A DNA stretch of 64,000 nucleotides, taken from Knoellia sinensis KCTC 19936. GTDB lineage: Bacteria; Actinomycetota; Actinomycetes; Actinomycetales; Dermatophilaceae. Under the pieces are notes generated by a model, which saw only the letters and a program-made list of their open reading frames with translations, did no database searches and was not told the origin of the DNA. This document shows positions 8,811 to 17,250 of the stretch, one piece after another; position 1 is the stretch's first letter; every line of letters begins with the position of its first letter. The position numbers and the translations under genes were made by a program. The stretch spans positions 248,001 to 312,000 of the forward strand of contig NZ_AVPJ01000001.1 in assembly GCF_000768705.1 (NCBI RefSeq), in the 5' to 3' direction.

Positions 8811-9073
8811 CCGCGCTTCCACTCCCGCACGTCGATGGCCGCCTTCGCGGCTTCGAGGGGCGCCTTGGTCGCCTGGCGGTAGAGCTTGATGGCGGTGACC
8901 TTCTTGTCGTGGGCGAGCGCGTGGTCGATCGACTGCTGCACGTCGAGCGGCAGGTCCTCGACCGGTCGGAAGCTGACCTTGTCGCCGCGGGTGCTCTCGC
9001 GCAGCTTGGTGAGCAGCCAGAACACCGTCGCCGCGATGGCGATGATGAGGAGCAGCTTCGTGAACGGATGCAT
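8807..9073 (-). CDS. Small membrane protein with ribosomal L7/L12 C-terminal-like tail
   Basis: 88-aa protein. One N-terminal membrane helix (about residues 5-22, LLLIIAIAATVFWLL) is followed by a cytoplasmic part whose end, KVTAIKLYRQATKAPLEAAK, resembles the C-terminal domain of ribosomal protein L7/L12. Such membrane-tethered L7/L12-like proteins are known in actinobacteria without an assigned role; an interaction with translation factors is only inference. I chose ATG 9073 because the helix then starts close to the N-terminus and TACCCT lies 6 bp upstream. It overlaps the DUF4233 gene by ATGA. Confidence 0.75.
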   Translation of the reverse strand: MHPFTKLLLIIAIAATVFWLLTKLRESTRGDKVSFRPVEDLPLDVQQSIDHALAHDKKVTAIKLYRQATKAPLEAAKAAIDVREWKRG

Positions 9074-9166
9074 GGGTCGAGGGTATGCGCCATGCGCCTG
9101 TTGCATGGACGGGTGTCCCTGTCCGTGAACCCCCTGCGGCGCGTGCCCTTCACCGTCGCACGTCTG

Positions 9167-9280
9167 GTTGCGTCTGCGGATTCGGTGGTTCTAGCGACGA
9201 CATTGGCAGACGCAACGGGTATGCCGCTCGCTTGCGTCTGCGGAATCGGTGGCTCTAGCGACCACATTGGCAGACGCAAC
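9167..9280. repeat. Two tandem 50-bp hairpin repeats
   Basis: Copies at 9167-9216 and 9231-9280 are about 90% identical and separated by 14 bp containing GTATGCC. Each begins with TTGCGTCTGC and ends with GCAGACGCAA, giving an 10-11 bp stem around a loop with GGTGG and CTAGCGAC. They lie downstream of the pentapeptide-like gene and upstream of the L7/L12-tail gene. They could serve as terminators or mark the edge of an inserted segment. Confidence 0.75.
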
Positions 9281-9305
9281 GGGTGCCGCGGTCAGGCGTA
9301 CGGGG

Positions 9306-9965
9306 TCAGGGCACATCAACGCGGGGACGATGACCCTCCGGCCAGAGCTGATCCGACACCGGAAAGCCGTTCCTCCACCCCACGTTGTGGGTCATCACCA
9401 CTTGGGTGAAGTCGTTGCCCCGAATGACGTTGCGTCGCCCGCCGCGTTCAGGATTCCCGGAATGGCCGAACCAGACGCACCCGTTCATGCGACCCGAGAA
9501 GGTGCAGTTGATGAGGTCCGCCGCGTGAGCGAAGTGACCCTCCCACCGGCAGTTGACGAACGTACAGTCCTCGAAACGCGCGTTCATCATGGAGAAGCCG
9601 CCAAGGCCCTTGAACCTGACTCGTTCGAACGTGCATCCACGATAGATGGATGGCCCGTTGCCGAAGGAGCCTTGAGCCGCGAAACCGTGCTCGGTGAGGA
9701 TCGGACGCACACGTTGCCGAAACCGACAATCGCTGAACTCGGACCAAGCTGAGGAGAGGCTCACGTCGTTGAGCCAGATCTCGGAGTTCCTCACGTCGGC
9801 TCGGAAGAATTTCAGGCTCCGAAGCCCAGTGTCAGCATCTGGCGGGTAGGCCTCGACCTCACCGTTCAACTCTCCCGTGAGCCACTCGTCGCGCCCGATT
9901 CCCCAATCGGCGGGGACCGATTCCGGCGGCTGCTCACCTCGCCACCAGTCCGGCTCGCCAGTCAT
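9306..9965 (-). CDS. Pentapeptide-repeat-like hypothetical protein
   Basis: 219-aa soluble protein with no signal peptide. The middle third has a beta-helix-like pattern of short repeats (RGCTFERVRFKG, ARFEDCTFVNCRWEG, LINCTFSGRMNGC), close to the A(D/N)LXX periodicity of pentapeptide-repeat proteins but imperfect. Ends are rich in Trp, Pro and charged residues. No catalytic motif is recognised. Base composition looks less GC-biased at third positions than its neighbours. It splits the usual folC-DUF4233-ndk order and is followed by tandem hairpin repeats. Both facts suggest a later insertion. Function unknown. Confidence 0.7.
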   Translation of the reverse strand: MTGEPDWWRGEQPPESVPADWGIGRDEWLTGELNGEVEAYPPDADTGLRSLKFFRADVRNSEIWLNDVSLSSAWSEFSDCRFRQRVRPILTEHGFAAQGSFGNGPSIYRGCTFERVRFKGLGGFSMMNARFEDCTFVNCRWEGHFAHAADLINCTFSGRMNGCVWFGHSGNPERGGRRNVIRGNDFTQVVMTHNVGWRNGFPVSDQLWPEGHRPRVDVP

Positions 9966-9992
9966 GCGGCGCAGTTCGTCATGTACGGAGCC

Positions 9993-11384
9993 TCAGCTGT
10001 CGGTGACGCCGAGGAGCATGCGGACCTCGGCTGCGGTGATCACCGAGCCGGTCGCGAGGACTCCCCCACCCACGCCACCCTCGTCCGCGATCCCGGCGGC
10101 ACGGTCGAGTGCATCGGGCAGGTCCTCGACGAGGGTCACGCGATGCTCCCCGAAGACGCCCTTGGCGATCTCCGCGAGGTCCTGGGGCCGCATCGCCCGG
10201 GGTGAGGTCGTGCGGGTGACGATGACCTCGTCGAGCACGGGTTCGAGGATCTCGAGCATCTCGGTCGCGTCCTTGTCCTTGAGGATCGCAATGACGCCGA
10301 CGAGTTTGGTGAAGGTGAACGCCTGGTTGAGCCCGTCCCGGAGCGCGATCGCACCCGCCGGGTTGTGCGCGGCATCGACGAGCACCGTGGGGCTGCGTCG
10401 CACGACCTCGAGTCGGCCCGGCGAGGTCGCGGCAGCCAGGCCGGCCTTGAGGACCTCGAGGTCGAGCGGCTGCTCGCCTCCCCCGACGAATGCCTCCACA
10501 GCCGCAATCGCGAGCGTGGCGTTCTGCGCCATGTGCGCTCCGTGGAAGGGCAGGAAGAGGTCCTCATAGGTCGCGGCCAGCCCGCGCACGCTCAGGGCCT
10601 GTCCGCCGACAGCGACGTCGCCACCCTCGATGCCGAACTGGTCGCCCTCGACGGCGATCTGGGCTCCGACCTCGGCGGCGCGGTCGCGCAGGATGGCGGC
10701 CACGGCGGGGTCCTGCTGGAGAGCGGAGATGGTGATGCCATCCGCCTTGATGATCCCGGACTTCTCCAGGGCAATGTCGGTCTCGGTGTCACCGAGGAAG
10801 TGCTGGTGGTCGATGGCGATCGGCGTGATGACCGAGACGACGCCGTCGGCGACGTTGGTCGCATCCCAACTACCGCCCATGCCGACCTCGACGATCGCGA
10901 CGTCGACGGGCGCGTCCGCAAAGGCGGCGAAGGCCACGGCCACGAGCACCTCGAAGTAGGTCATGCGCGGACCGCCCTCGGCCGCCGACTTGGCGTCGAC
11001 CATCTCGATCAGCGGGCTCACGTCGTCGTACGCCGCAAGAAACTTCTCCGCCTCGATGTTGCGACCGCCGATGGCGATGCGCTCGAGCATGGTGTGCAGG
11101 TGCGGGGACGTGAATCGTCCTGTCTTGAGCCCCATCTCACGCAGCACGGACTCGATCACGCGCGCCGTTGTCGTCTTGCCGTTCGTTCCGGTGAGGTGGA
11201 TGACCGGATAGTGGCGCTGGGGGTCATCGGCGAGTTCCATGACCGCCTGGATGCGTTCGAGCGACGGCTCGAGGTCGTGCTCCGGTGCGCGAGCGAGGAT
11301 CTCCTCCTCGACCTCCCGCAGCCGCTTCATGATCTCGAGGTTGCGTGCAGCCTCGCGCTGGGACGAGTCGGGAGCCGGTGCCAT
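9993..11384 (-). CDS. folC: Folylpolyglutamate synthase / dihydrofolate synthase
   Basis: ATP-dependent ligase that adds glutamate to dihydropteroate and folates. It has the Mur-ligase-like fold with the P-loop TGTNGKTTT, the SPHLHTMLERI segment, and MGGSWDATNV and AHNPAGAIAL motifs of the FolC family. Length is 463 aa from ATG 11384. I prefer this to the ATG 9 bp upstream because GAGAAT ends exactly 7 bp before 11384, matching the leaderless spacing of neighbouring genes. In relatives folC is flanked by valS and ndk; here valS is about 28 kb away and on the other strand. Confidence 0.95.
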   Translation of the reverse strand: MAPAPDSSQREAARNLEIMKRLREVEEEILARAPEHDLEPSLERIQAVMELADDPQRHYPVIHLTGTNGKTTTARVIESVLREMGLKTGRFTSPHLHTMLERIAIGGRNIEAEKFLAAYDDVSPLIEMVDAKSAAEGGPRMTYFEVLVAVAFAAFADAPVDVAIVEVGMGGSWDATNVADGVVSVITPIAIDHQHFLGDTETDIALEKSGIIKADGITISALQQDPAVAAILRDRAAEVGAQIAVEGDQFGIEGGDVAVGGQALSVRGLAATYEDLFLPFHGAHMAQNATLAIAAVEAFVGGGEQPLDLEVLKAGLAAATSPGRLEVVRRSPTVLVDAAHNPAGAIALRDGLNQAFTFTKLVGVIAILKDKDATEMLEILEPVLDEVIVTRTTSPRAMRPQDLAEIAKGVFGEHRVTLVEDLPDALDRAAGIADEGGVGGGVLATGSVITAAEVRMLLGVTDS

Positions 11385-11423
11385 GCCGCCCATTCTCTCA
11401 GGGGCACGACACCGGCTGGACCG

Positions 11424-11867
11424 TCAGTCGAACGAGACGCCCTCGAAGTCCTCCGGCGTGAATTCGCGCGGCTCGACGAGCACCATCCAGTTGCCTGAGT
11501 TGTCGCGCATGAGCGCCTCGACGCCGTAGGGCCGGTCCTCCGGTTCCTGGAGGAACTCGACGCCCTTGGACTTGAGGTCGTCGACCGTCTTGCGGCAGTC
11601 GTCGACGTGCAGACCAACGCCGGGGAGGCCGCCTTCGAGCTGCGCGCGCTGCATCGCCGCGATGAGGTCATCGGAGAGTGGCTTGCTCGGGGTCGTGAGG
11701 TGGAGCGAGAGTTCGGGCTGGGACGGGTGGGTCACGGTGACCCAGCGGAAGTCCTCGCCGAGGACGATGTCGTCGCCGGCCGCGAAGCCGAGGACGTCGG
11801 TGTAGAAGGCGAGGGACTCATCGAGGTCCTTCACCCAGACGGACACGAGACTGACGTTGGTGATCAT
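11424..11867 (-). CDS. VOC (glyoxalase/bleomycin-resistance-like) family protein
   Basis: 147-aa protein with two beta-alpha-beta-beta-beta modules: VWVKDLDESLAFYTDVLGFAAG at the start and GVGLHVDDCRKTVDDLKSKG in the second half, ending RDNSGNWMVLVEP. The VOC fold binds a metal and acts in dioxygenases, glyoxalases and drug binding; the substrate cannot be told. It follows an AraC regulator, whose stop overlaps an alternative GTG start at 11888. I prefer ATG 11867 because it matches the usual N-terminus (MITNVSLVSV) and TAACGT ends 7 bp upstream. Confidence 0.85.
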   Translation of the reverse strand: MITNVSLVSVWVKDLDESLAFYTDVLGFAAGDDIVLGEDFRWVTVTHPSQPELSLHLTTPSKPLSDDLIAAMQRAQLEGGLPGVGLHVDDCRKTVDDLKSKGVEFLQEPEDRPYGVEALMRDNSGNWMVLVEPREFTPEDFEGVSFD

Positions 11868-11884
11868 GGACTCGACGTTACGAG

Positions 11885-12382
11885 TCACCCACCGCTCGGC
11901 GCTTCTCCCGAATTGCGGCGTATGCCGTCCGCTCCCGTCCCGGGCTCATCTCGCCTCGCCGTGAGGTCCCGTCTTTCGACCAAACCGGTCATGAAGACCC
12001 AGCAGCCAGGGATCCGAGGAGCCCCGCGGACGGCATACCGAGCTTGAAAGGCGCTGGGAGTCTCGCCGACGATTTCGCGGAAGCGGGCACTGAACGAGCC
12101 GAGACTGGAGTAGCCCACCGCGTGGCAGACCTCGGTGACGGTGAGGTTCGTCGTGCGCAGAAGGTCCTGGGCGCGCTCGACCCGCCGCTCCCCCAGGTAG
12201 GCGAGGGGCGTCAGCCCGTAGACCTTCGCGAACGACCTCAGGAAGTGGAACTTGCTGAGCCGCGCGATGCCAGCGAGTTCGTCGAGATCAAGCTCCTCGG
12301 CGAAGTGGCGATCGATGTGGTCGCGCGCCCGGCGCAGGTGCACGAGGACGTCACCGGGGACGCGTCGGGTGGGCTCGGGCAC
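11885..12382 (-). CDS. AraC-family transcriptional regulator
   Basis: 165-aa DNA-binding protein made essentially of the AraC/XylS double helix-turn-helix (about residues 15-115), with the signature VTEVCHAVGYSSLGSFSARF. There is no N-terminal effector domain. A roughly 50-residue C-terminal tail contains a DNA-level pair of facing GTATGCCGTCCGC repeats (about 11920 and 12033). The repeat may have been absorbed into the coding region. The next gene on this strand is the VOC protein, a common partner, so regulation of it is likely. The GTG start has TAGGCT 6 bp upstream. Confidence 0.88.
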   Translation of the reverse strand: MPEPTRRVPGDVLVHLRRARDHIDRHFAEELDLDELAGIARLSKFHFLRSFAKVYGLTPLAYLGERRVERAQDLLRTTNLTVTEVCHAVGYSSLGSFSARFREIVGETPSAFQARYAVRGAPRIPGCWVFMTGLVERRDLTARRDEPGTGADGIRRNSGEAPSGG

Positions 12383-12391
12383 AGACTCAGC

Positions 12392-13258
12392 CTAGGTCTG
12401 GTCGGGCTTCCAGCCAGGCGGGCCGAAGAGGTGCCCCGCTCGTGCCCGCCACGTCGTGGCGTTCCGGACGTCGCGGATGGCCGCGAGGAACTCGCCGTAT
12501 TGCAACCGGAACGGGTTGTGCGTCGTGACCGGCACCGTGAGGCCGTAGATCGGGATGTCCTGCTCCTCGGCGTAGGTTCCGAAGAGCCGGTCCCAGATGA
12601 TGAGGATGCCGCCGTAGTTGCGGTCGAGGTACTGCTTCTGGCTCGCGTGGTGGACACGGTGATGGCTCGGGGTGTTGAAGACGAACTCGAACGGCGCCCA
12701 GAGCTTGGGGATCGTCTCGGTGTGCACCCAGAACTGGTAGATGAGGTTGAGCGAGAACGCGAAGAAGATCATCCACGGCGGGACACCAAGGAGCGGGAGC
12801 GGCGTCCAGAAGAGCAGCTCGCCCCACGGGTTCCACTTCTGCCGCAGCGCGACGGAGTAGTTGAAGTAGACCGACGAGTGGTGGGCCTGGTGGGCCGCCC
12901 AGAGGATGCGGATGCGGTGGCTGGCGCGGTGGTAGGCGTACCAGAGCAGATCCACGGCCAGGAGCGTGAAGACCCACGTCCACGGGTTGCTCGCGTCGAG
13001 ATGCCACGGGGCGATGGACCACAGCGCGAAGTAGAGGAACAGCGCCGCGAACCGCGCGCCGAGGTTGATGACAACCGAGCCGACACCGCTCGCGAGGTTC
13101 GAGGCGGTGTCGGGCTTCGAGTAGCCCTTGGCCGGAGCCTCGTCGTCGAGGTACTTGATCGCGAGCAACTCGAGCCCGATGAAGAGCGCGAAGAACGGCA
13201 GCGCGAACACAACAGGGTCGTGCGTCGGGTCGCTCATGATCGCCCACGGTGAATCCAT
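12392..13258 (-). CDS. Sterol desaturase / fatty acid hydroxylase superfamily protein
   Basis: 288-aa integral membrane di-iron oxygenase. About four to five membrane segments surround the histidine boxes HRASH, HQAHH and HRVHH (HxxxH, HxxHH, HxxHH), plus a further HTETIPKLW motif. This pattern defines the superfamily that hydroxylates or desaturates lipids and carotenoids; the substrate is not evident. It precedes AraC on the same strand by 9 bp, but AraC seems to have its own promoter. The ATG at 13258 has a near-consensus TAATAT box 7 bp upstream, so the mRNA is probably leaderless. Confidence 0.9.
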   Translation of the reverse strand: MDSPWAIMSDPTHDPVVFALPFFALFIGLELLAIKYLDDEAPAKGYSKPDTASNLASGVGSVVINLGARFAALFLYFALWSIAPWHLDASNPWTWVFTLLAVDLLWYAYHRASHRIRILWAAHQAHHSSVYFNYSVALRQKWNPWGELLFWTPLPLLGVPPWMIFFAFSLNLIYQFWVHTETIPKLWAPFEFVFNTPSHHRVHHASQKQYLDRNYGGILIIWDRLFGTYAEEQDIPIYGLTVPVTTHNPFRLQYGEFLAAIRDVRNATTWRARAGHLFGPPGWKPDQT

Positions 13259-13265
13259 GACGCGG

Positions 13266-13271
13266 ATATTA
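13266..13271 (-). promoter_or_regulatory. -10 box of the hydroxylase gene
   Basis: TAATAT on the minus strand, the best -10 match in the window, 7 bp before the ATG at 13258. Confidence 0.55.
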
Positions 13272-13320
13272 CCGACGGGTCAATTCACTCGCCGTAACCC
13301 ACGCCACACCGCGCCAGTGT

Positions 13321-13398
13321 CCGACTTCGTGCCCCAATGGGACCCGTCAGCGGCGGCCTTCGGCCGGAGCGGCGCGTCACATTGGGGCACAAAGTCGG
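13321..13398. terminator. Long hairpin downstream of ileS
   Basis: A 19-bp stem with one mismatch (CCGACTTCGTGCCCCAATG at 13321-13339 against 13380-13398) and a loop holding a GGCCGAAGGCC-type inner hairpin. It lies 7 bp past the ileS stop. Arm sequence and loop layout match the repeat at 20844-20924, so this is a dispersed repeat family used here as a terminator. Confidence 0.8.
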
Positions 13399-13405
13399 AG
13401 TTTGG

Positions 13406-16400
13406 TCAGGTGAGCTTCTTGACGGCGATGCGGACCTTCTCGCCGTCGCTGAGGTCGGCCTCGGAGACGCCGTCACCCAGCGCCAGCGCGTCGAGCTGAG
13501 GCGCCGAACCGAACTGCGTCGCCAGCGTCTCCTCAACGATGAGCGCCTGGTGGGCGACCGTCGCCTCCCAGACCGCCTGCGAGCCGGTCACCGTCAACGA
13601 GATGCGGTCCGACACGTCGAGGCCGGCGTCGCGACGTGCCTGCTGAACCGCACGGATGACGTCGCGGGCCAGACCCTCCGCAGCAAGTTCGGGCGTGACC
13701 TCGGTGTCGAGCACGACGAACCCGCCACCGGGCAGGACCGCCGTGGCGCGAGATCCGACGCCCTCTTCCCCGCCCTCGACAACCGTCTCGAGTGCGTACT
13801 CGCCCTCGACGAGTTCGAGCCCACCGCTGACCACGGTGCCATCCTCGGCCACGGACCAGTCACCGAACTTCGAGCCCTTGATGGCCGTCTGCACCTCGCG
13901 ACCGAGTCGTGGACCGGCGACCCGGGCGTTGACCGTGAGCTTCTGGGTGACACCGAAGTCGCTGTCCCCCACCGCATCCAGGTCGAGCAGGGAGACCTGA
14001 CGGACGTTGACCTCGTCGGCAATGATGCTCGCGAAGTCCTTGAGGGCGGCAGCATCCGGCACAGCGACAGTGAGGTCGCGCAGCGGCAGGCGCACCCGCA
14101 GCTTCTCGGACTTGCGCAGCGACGACGCCACCGAGCAGATGGCACGTGCCTGGTCCATGCGGGCGACCAGCTCGTCGTCCGCCGGCAACTCGTCCACGGA
14201 CGGCCAGTCGGTGAGGTGCACCGAGCGCTCGCCCGTCAGGCCGCGCCAGATCTCCTCGGACACAAGGGGCAGCAGCGGAGCGGTGACCCGTGCCAGCACC
14301 TCGAGCGTCGTGTACAGCGTGTCGAACGCCGCGCGAGTGTCGCTGGAGTCTCCAGAACCGGTGTCCCAGAAGCGTTCCCGCGACCGGCGGATGTACCAGT
14401 TCGTCAGCACGTCCACGAACCCGCGCACCGAGTCACATGCTCCGGCCACGTCGAGACTGTCCAACTGCTCCGTCGTCGTCGCGACGAGCTGGCGCAACTT
14501 CGCCAACAGGTAGCGATCGAGAGGCGCGGTCGAAGCGGTCGACGACGACGCGGCATACCCCTGTCCGTCCGCGCCGAAGGCGTTGGCGTAGAGGGAGAAG
14601 AAGTACCAGCTGTTCCACAACGGGATCTGGACCTGGCGCACGCCCTCGCGGATGGCCTCCTCGGTGACGATGAGGTTGCCGCCGCGCAGGATCGGCGACG
14701 ACATGAGGAACCACCGCATCGCGTCGGCGCCGTCACGGTCGAAGACCTCCCGCACGTCCGGGTAGTTGCGAAGCGACTTCGACATCTTCTGGCCGTCGTT
14801 GCCCAGGACGATGCCGTGGCAGATCACCGACGTGTACGCCGGCCGGTCGAAGAGCGCGGTCGCCAGCACGTGGAGGGTGTAGAACCAGCCACGCGTCTGC
14901 CCGATGTATTCGACGATGAAGTCGCCCGGGAAGTGGTGCTCGAACCACTCGGCGTTCTCGAACGGGTAGTGCACCTGCGCGAACGACATGGAGCCCGAGT
15001 CGAACCACACGTCCATGACGTCCTCGACGCGCCGCATCGTCGACTTCCCGGTGGGGTCATCGGGGTTGGGCCGCGTCAGCTCATCGATGAACGGGCGGTG
15101 CAGGTCCGGCTCACCATCAGCGTTCAGCGGCAGGCGGCCGAAGTCCCGCTCGAGCTCCTCGAACGACCCATAGACGTCGATCCGCGGGTGGGCCGGGTCA
15201 TCGGACTGCCACACGGGGACAGGACTGCCCCAGAAGCGGTTTCGCGTGATCGACCAGTCACGGGCGTTCTCGAGCCAGCGTCCCCACTGACCGTGCTTGA
15301 CGTGGTCGGGCACCCACTCGATCTGCTCGTTGAGCTCGACCATGCGGTCCTTGAACTTCGTCACCTCGACGAACCACGACGACACGCCCTTGTAGATGAG
15401 GGGCTCGCGGCAGCGCCAGCAGTGCGGGTAGGAGTGGTCGTAGGTCTCGCGGCGCAGCAGCACCGTTCCCGGCGTCACGGCGCCCGCGTCACCCGATCCG
15501 CGCGTGGCGGCCTTGAGGTGGTCGATGATCGGCGCGTTGGCGTCGAAGACGAGCATGCCTTCGTACTCGCCCACCGGGAAGGTGAAGGCGCCGTCGGCAC
15601 CGACCGGCATGACTGGCTCGATGTTCTCGCGGTCGGTGACCTCCTTGTCGACCTCACCGAACGCGCCGGCGGTGTGCACGACACCGGTTCCATCAGTGGT
15701 CGTCACGGCGTCGTCGGCCGCGACGATGCGGAACGCGTTCGCGTGCCCCGCGAAGTAGGAGAACGGCGGGGCATAGGTCCGCCCCACGAGGTCGGCGCCC
15801 TTGTAGCGGCCCAGGACCGTCGGGTCCTCGCCCAGTTCGCGCGCGTAGTGCGAGAGGCGCGCTTCGGCCAAGAGATAGCGAGCCGTCGTGTCGGTGTCGG
15901 GCACGGCCGCCTCGACGACGACGTAGTCGATGTCAGAGCCGACCATTGCCGCGAGGTTGCTCGGCAGGGTCCACGGCGTCGTCGTCCACACGAGCAGGTG
16001 CGCGCCGTCGAGCACAGCGTCCGAGCCCGTGTCGTCGAGCAGATAGCCCACCGTGACGGACGGGTCCTGACGCATCTTGTAGACGTCGTCGTCCATCTTG
16101 AGCTCGTGGTTCGACAGGGGCGTCTGGTCGTTCCAGCAGTAGGGCAGGACACGGAAGCCTTCGTAGACGAGCCCCTTGTCGTAGAGCGACTTGAACGCCC
16201 AGATGACCGACTCCATGTAGGGCGCGTTGAGCGTCTTGTAGTCGTTGTCGAAGTCGACCCAGCGCGCCTGGCGGGTGACGTAGTCGCGCCACTCGTCGGT
16301 GTACTTGAGCACGGACGTGCGGCAGGCGGCGTTGAACTTCTCGATGCCGAGCTCGACGATCTCGTCCTTGGTCTTGATGCCGAGCTGGCTCATCGCTTCG

Positions 16401-16729
16401 AGCTCGGCGGGCAGGCCGTGGGTGTCCCAGCCGAATCGGCGCTCGACCCGGCGTCCGCGCATCGTCTGGTAGCGCGGCACGAGGTCCTTGACGTAGCCGG
16501 TGAGCAGGTGGCCGTAGTGCGGCAGGCCATTGGCGAAGGGCGGCCCGTCATAGAAGACGAACTCGTTGTCACCGTTCTCGCCGGCTTCACGGTTCTCGAT
16601 CGACGCCCGGAAGGTGTCGTCGGCCTCCCAGAAGGCGAGGATTCGCTCCTCGATCTCCGGGAAGCGCGGGCTCGAGGGCACACCGAAAGCTGCGCCGGGC
16701 TGGCTGGTGGAGACCTTGGGGTAGGTCAT
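13406..16729 (-). CDS. ileS: Isoleucine--tRNA ligase
   Basis: Class I aminoacyl-tRNA synthetase charging tRNA-Ile. The 1107-aa protein has the HIGH-type motif in GLPHYGHLL (near residue 69), the connective-peptide editing domain with [12 protein letters not shown], and KMSKS in [10 protein letters not shown] (about residue 646). A long C-terminal anticodon-binding and extension region follows. Length fits the long eukaryote-like IleRS type found in many actinobacteria. ATG 16729 has GGAG about 9 bp upstream. It is preceded by a T-box leader, so expression should rise when tRNA-Ile is uncharged. Confidence 0.96.
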   Translation of the reverse strand: MTYPKVSTSQPGAAFGVPSSPRFPEIEERILAFWEADDTFRASIENREAGENGDNEFVFYDGPPFANGLPHYGHLLTGYVKDLVPRYQTMRGRRVERRFGWDTHGLPAELEAMSQLGIKTKDEIVELGIEKFNAACRTSVLKYTDEWRDYVTRQARWVDFDNDYKTLNAPYMESVIWAFKSLYDKGLVYEGFRVLPYCWNDQTPLSNHELKMDDDVYKMRQDPSVTVGYLLDDTGSDAVLDGAHLLVWTTTPWTLPSNLAAMVGSDIDYVVVEAAVPDTDTTARYLLAEARLSHYARELGEDPTVLGRYKGADLVGRTYAPPFSYFAGHANAFRIVAADDAVTTTDGTGVVHTAGAFGEVDKEVTDRENIEPVMPVGADGAFTFPVGEYEGMLVFDANAPIIDHLKAATRGSGDAGAVTPGTVLLRRETYDHSYPHCWRCREPLIYKGVSSWFVEVTKFKDRMVELNEQIEWVPDHVKHGQWGRWLENARDWSITRNRFWGSPVPVWQSDDPAHPRIDVYGSFEELERDFGRLPLNADGEPDLHRPFIDELTRPNPDDPTGKSTMRRVEDVMDVWFDSGSMSFAQVHYPFENAEWFEHHFPGDFIVEYIGQTRGWFYTLHVLATALFDRPAYTSVICHGIVLGNDGQKMSKSLRNYPDVREVFDRDGADAMRWFLMSSPILRGGNLIVTEEAIREGVRQVQIPLWNSWYFFSLYANAFGADGQGYAASSSTASTAPLDRYLLAKLRQLVATTTEQLDSLDVAGACDSVRGFVDVLTNWYIRRSRERFWDTGSGDSSDTRAAFDTLYTTLEVLARVTAPLLPLVSEEIWRGLTGERSVHLTDWPSVDELPADDELVARMDQARAICSVASSLRKSEKLRVRLPLRDLTVAVPDAAALKDFASIIADEVNVRQVSLLDLDAVGDSDFGVTQKLTVNARVAGPRLGREVQTAIKGSKFGDWSVAEDGTVVSGGLELVEGEYALETVVEGGEEGVGSRATAVLPGGGFVVLDTEVTPELAAEGLARDVIRAVQQARRDAGLDVSDRISLTVTGSQAVWEATVAHQALIVEETLATQFGSAPQLDALALGDGVSEADLSDGEKVRIAVKKLT

Positions 16730-16744
16730 GTCGAGTGGCTCCTG

Positions 16745-16985
16745 CGGTCGTCGCTACGTCATGTCGACGAGGACGAAAGGCCTTCCGGCGTATGCCGGCC
16801 GGTCACCTCCGCGGTGCCACCTCGCTTGCCGCAGCCGCGCGCTCAACCCGAGCCCACGGCATACGACCGCTCTTGTCAAAGATCGTGACGTGACCCGGAC
16901 GTCCGGTTCTAGTGAGCGGGCGGACCCGCCGTTCTTCCGGAGGCTCGCCGCTGATGACGGCTCAGGCGCCTGTGAGCCCAGTCTA
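16745..16985 (-). promoter_or_regulatory. T-box riboswitch (tRNA-Ile sensing) and promoter of ileS
   Basis: Read on the minus strand, the leader has a -10-like TAGACT (16980-16985). An ultrashort Stem I region carries an isoleucine specifier ATC (plus-strand 16953-16955) in the loop CCG-TCATCAG-CGG. The block TAGAACCGGACG follows, and then the conserved T-box AGGTGGCACCGCG (plus-strand 16810-16822). These match the ultrashort-Stem-I ileS T-boxes known from actinobacteria, which mostly control translation by exposing the Shine-Dalgarno site. The loop contents and folding were judged by eye. Confidence 0.85.
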
Positions 16986-16992
16986 ACGGCAG

Positions 16993-17021
16993 TTGGGCGG
17001 GGGTCTGGAGCGCGTTAGACT
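16993..17021 (+). promoter_or_regulatory. Candidate promoter of the cobalamin-riboswitch operon
   Basis: TTGGGC at 16993-16998 and TAGACT at 17016-17021, 17 bp apart. The facing ileS promoter uses the same TAGACT about 30 bp away on the other strand. GTCTAACG and CGTTAGAC form an inverted repeat around the shared promoter core. Confidence 0.45.
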
Positions 17022-17027
17022 CTGCCC

Positions 17028-17212
17028 GTCGCCGACCCCTCGGTGACACCCAACCGCGTCCGCGGGGGAAAGCCGGTCGGAGTCCGGCGCTGACCCGCAA
17101 CCGTAGGCCACCCGAGAGGCTGGCGAGCCGGACCACCACGCTGACGCGAATGGCTCCAGATCACCCGTCGAGGTCGCGGGACGGAGCCCGGACAGCCTCA
17201 GGGCCGCGTTCG
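17028..17212 (+). promoter_or_regulatory. Cobalamin riboswitch
   Basis: The leader holds the conserved elements in order: GGTGACACC, GGGGGAAAGCCGG, AGTCCGGCGCTGACCCGC with AACCG (the B12 box, about 17072-17103), and the downstream GAGCCGGACCACC. These match the adenosylcobalamin riboswitch family, which represses expression when cobalamin is plentiful. It lies about 40 bp before the first gene of the ECF operon and gives the main evidence that the operon handles a corrinoid. The exact switching helix is not resolved by eye; occlusion of the GAGGAAGG ribosome site is likely. Confidence 0.9.
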
Positions 17213-17250
17213 GGCGAACGTCACGAACCGCCGAGGAAGGCTCGTCCCCC

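Noticed and set aside
9167-9280. Two evenly spaced repeats as a CRISPR array
   Set aside because: Only two copies, 14-bp gap, strong internal dyad, no cas genes; better read as tandem hairpins.
13337-16888. Open frame of over 1100 codons on the plus strand
   Set aside because: Antisense to ileS; GC-rich codon bias opens mirror frames. Composition is Arg/Val/Asp/Gly-rich with no motif, RBS or homology signal.
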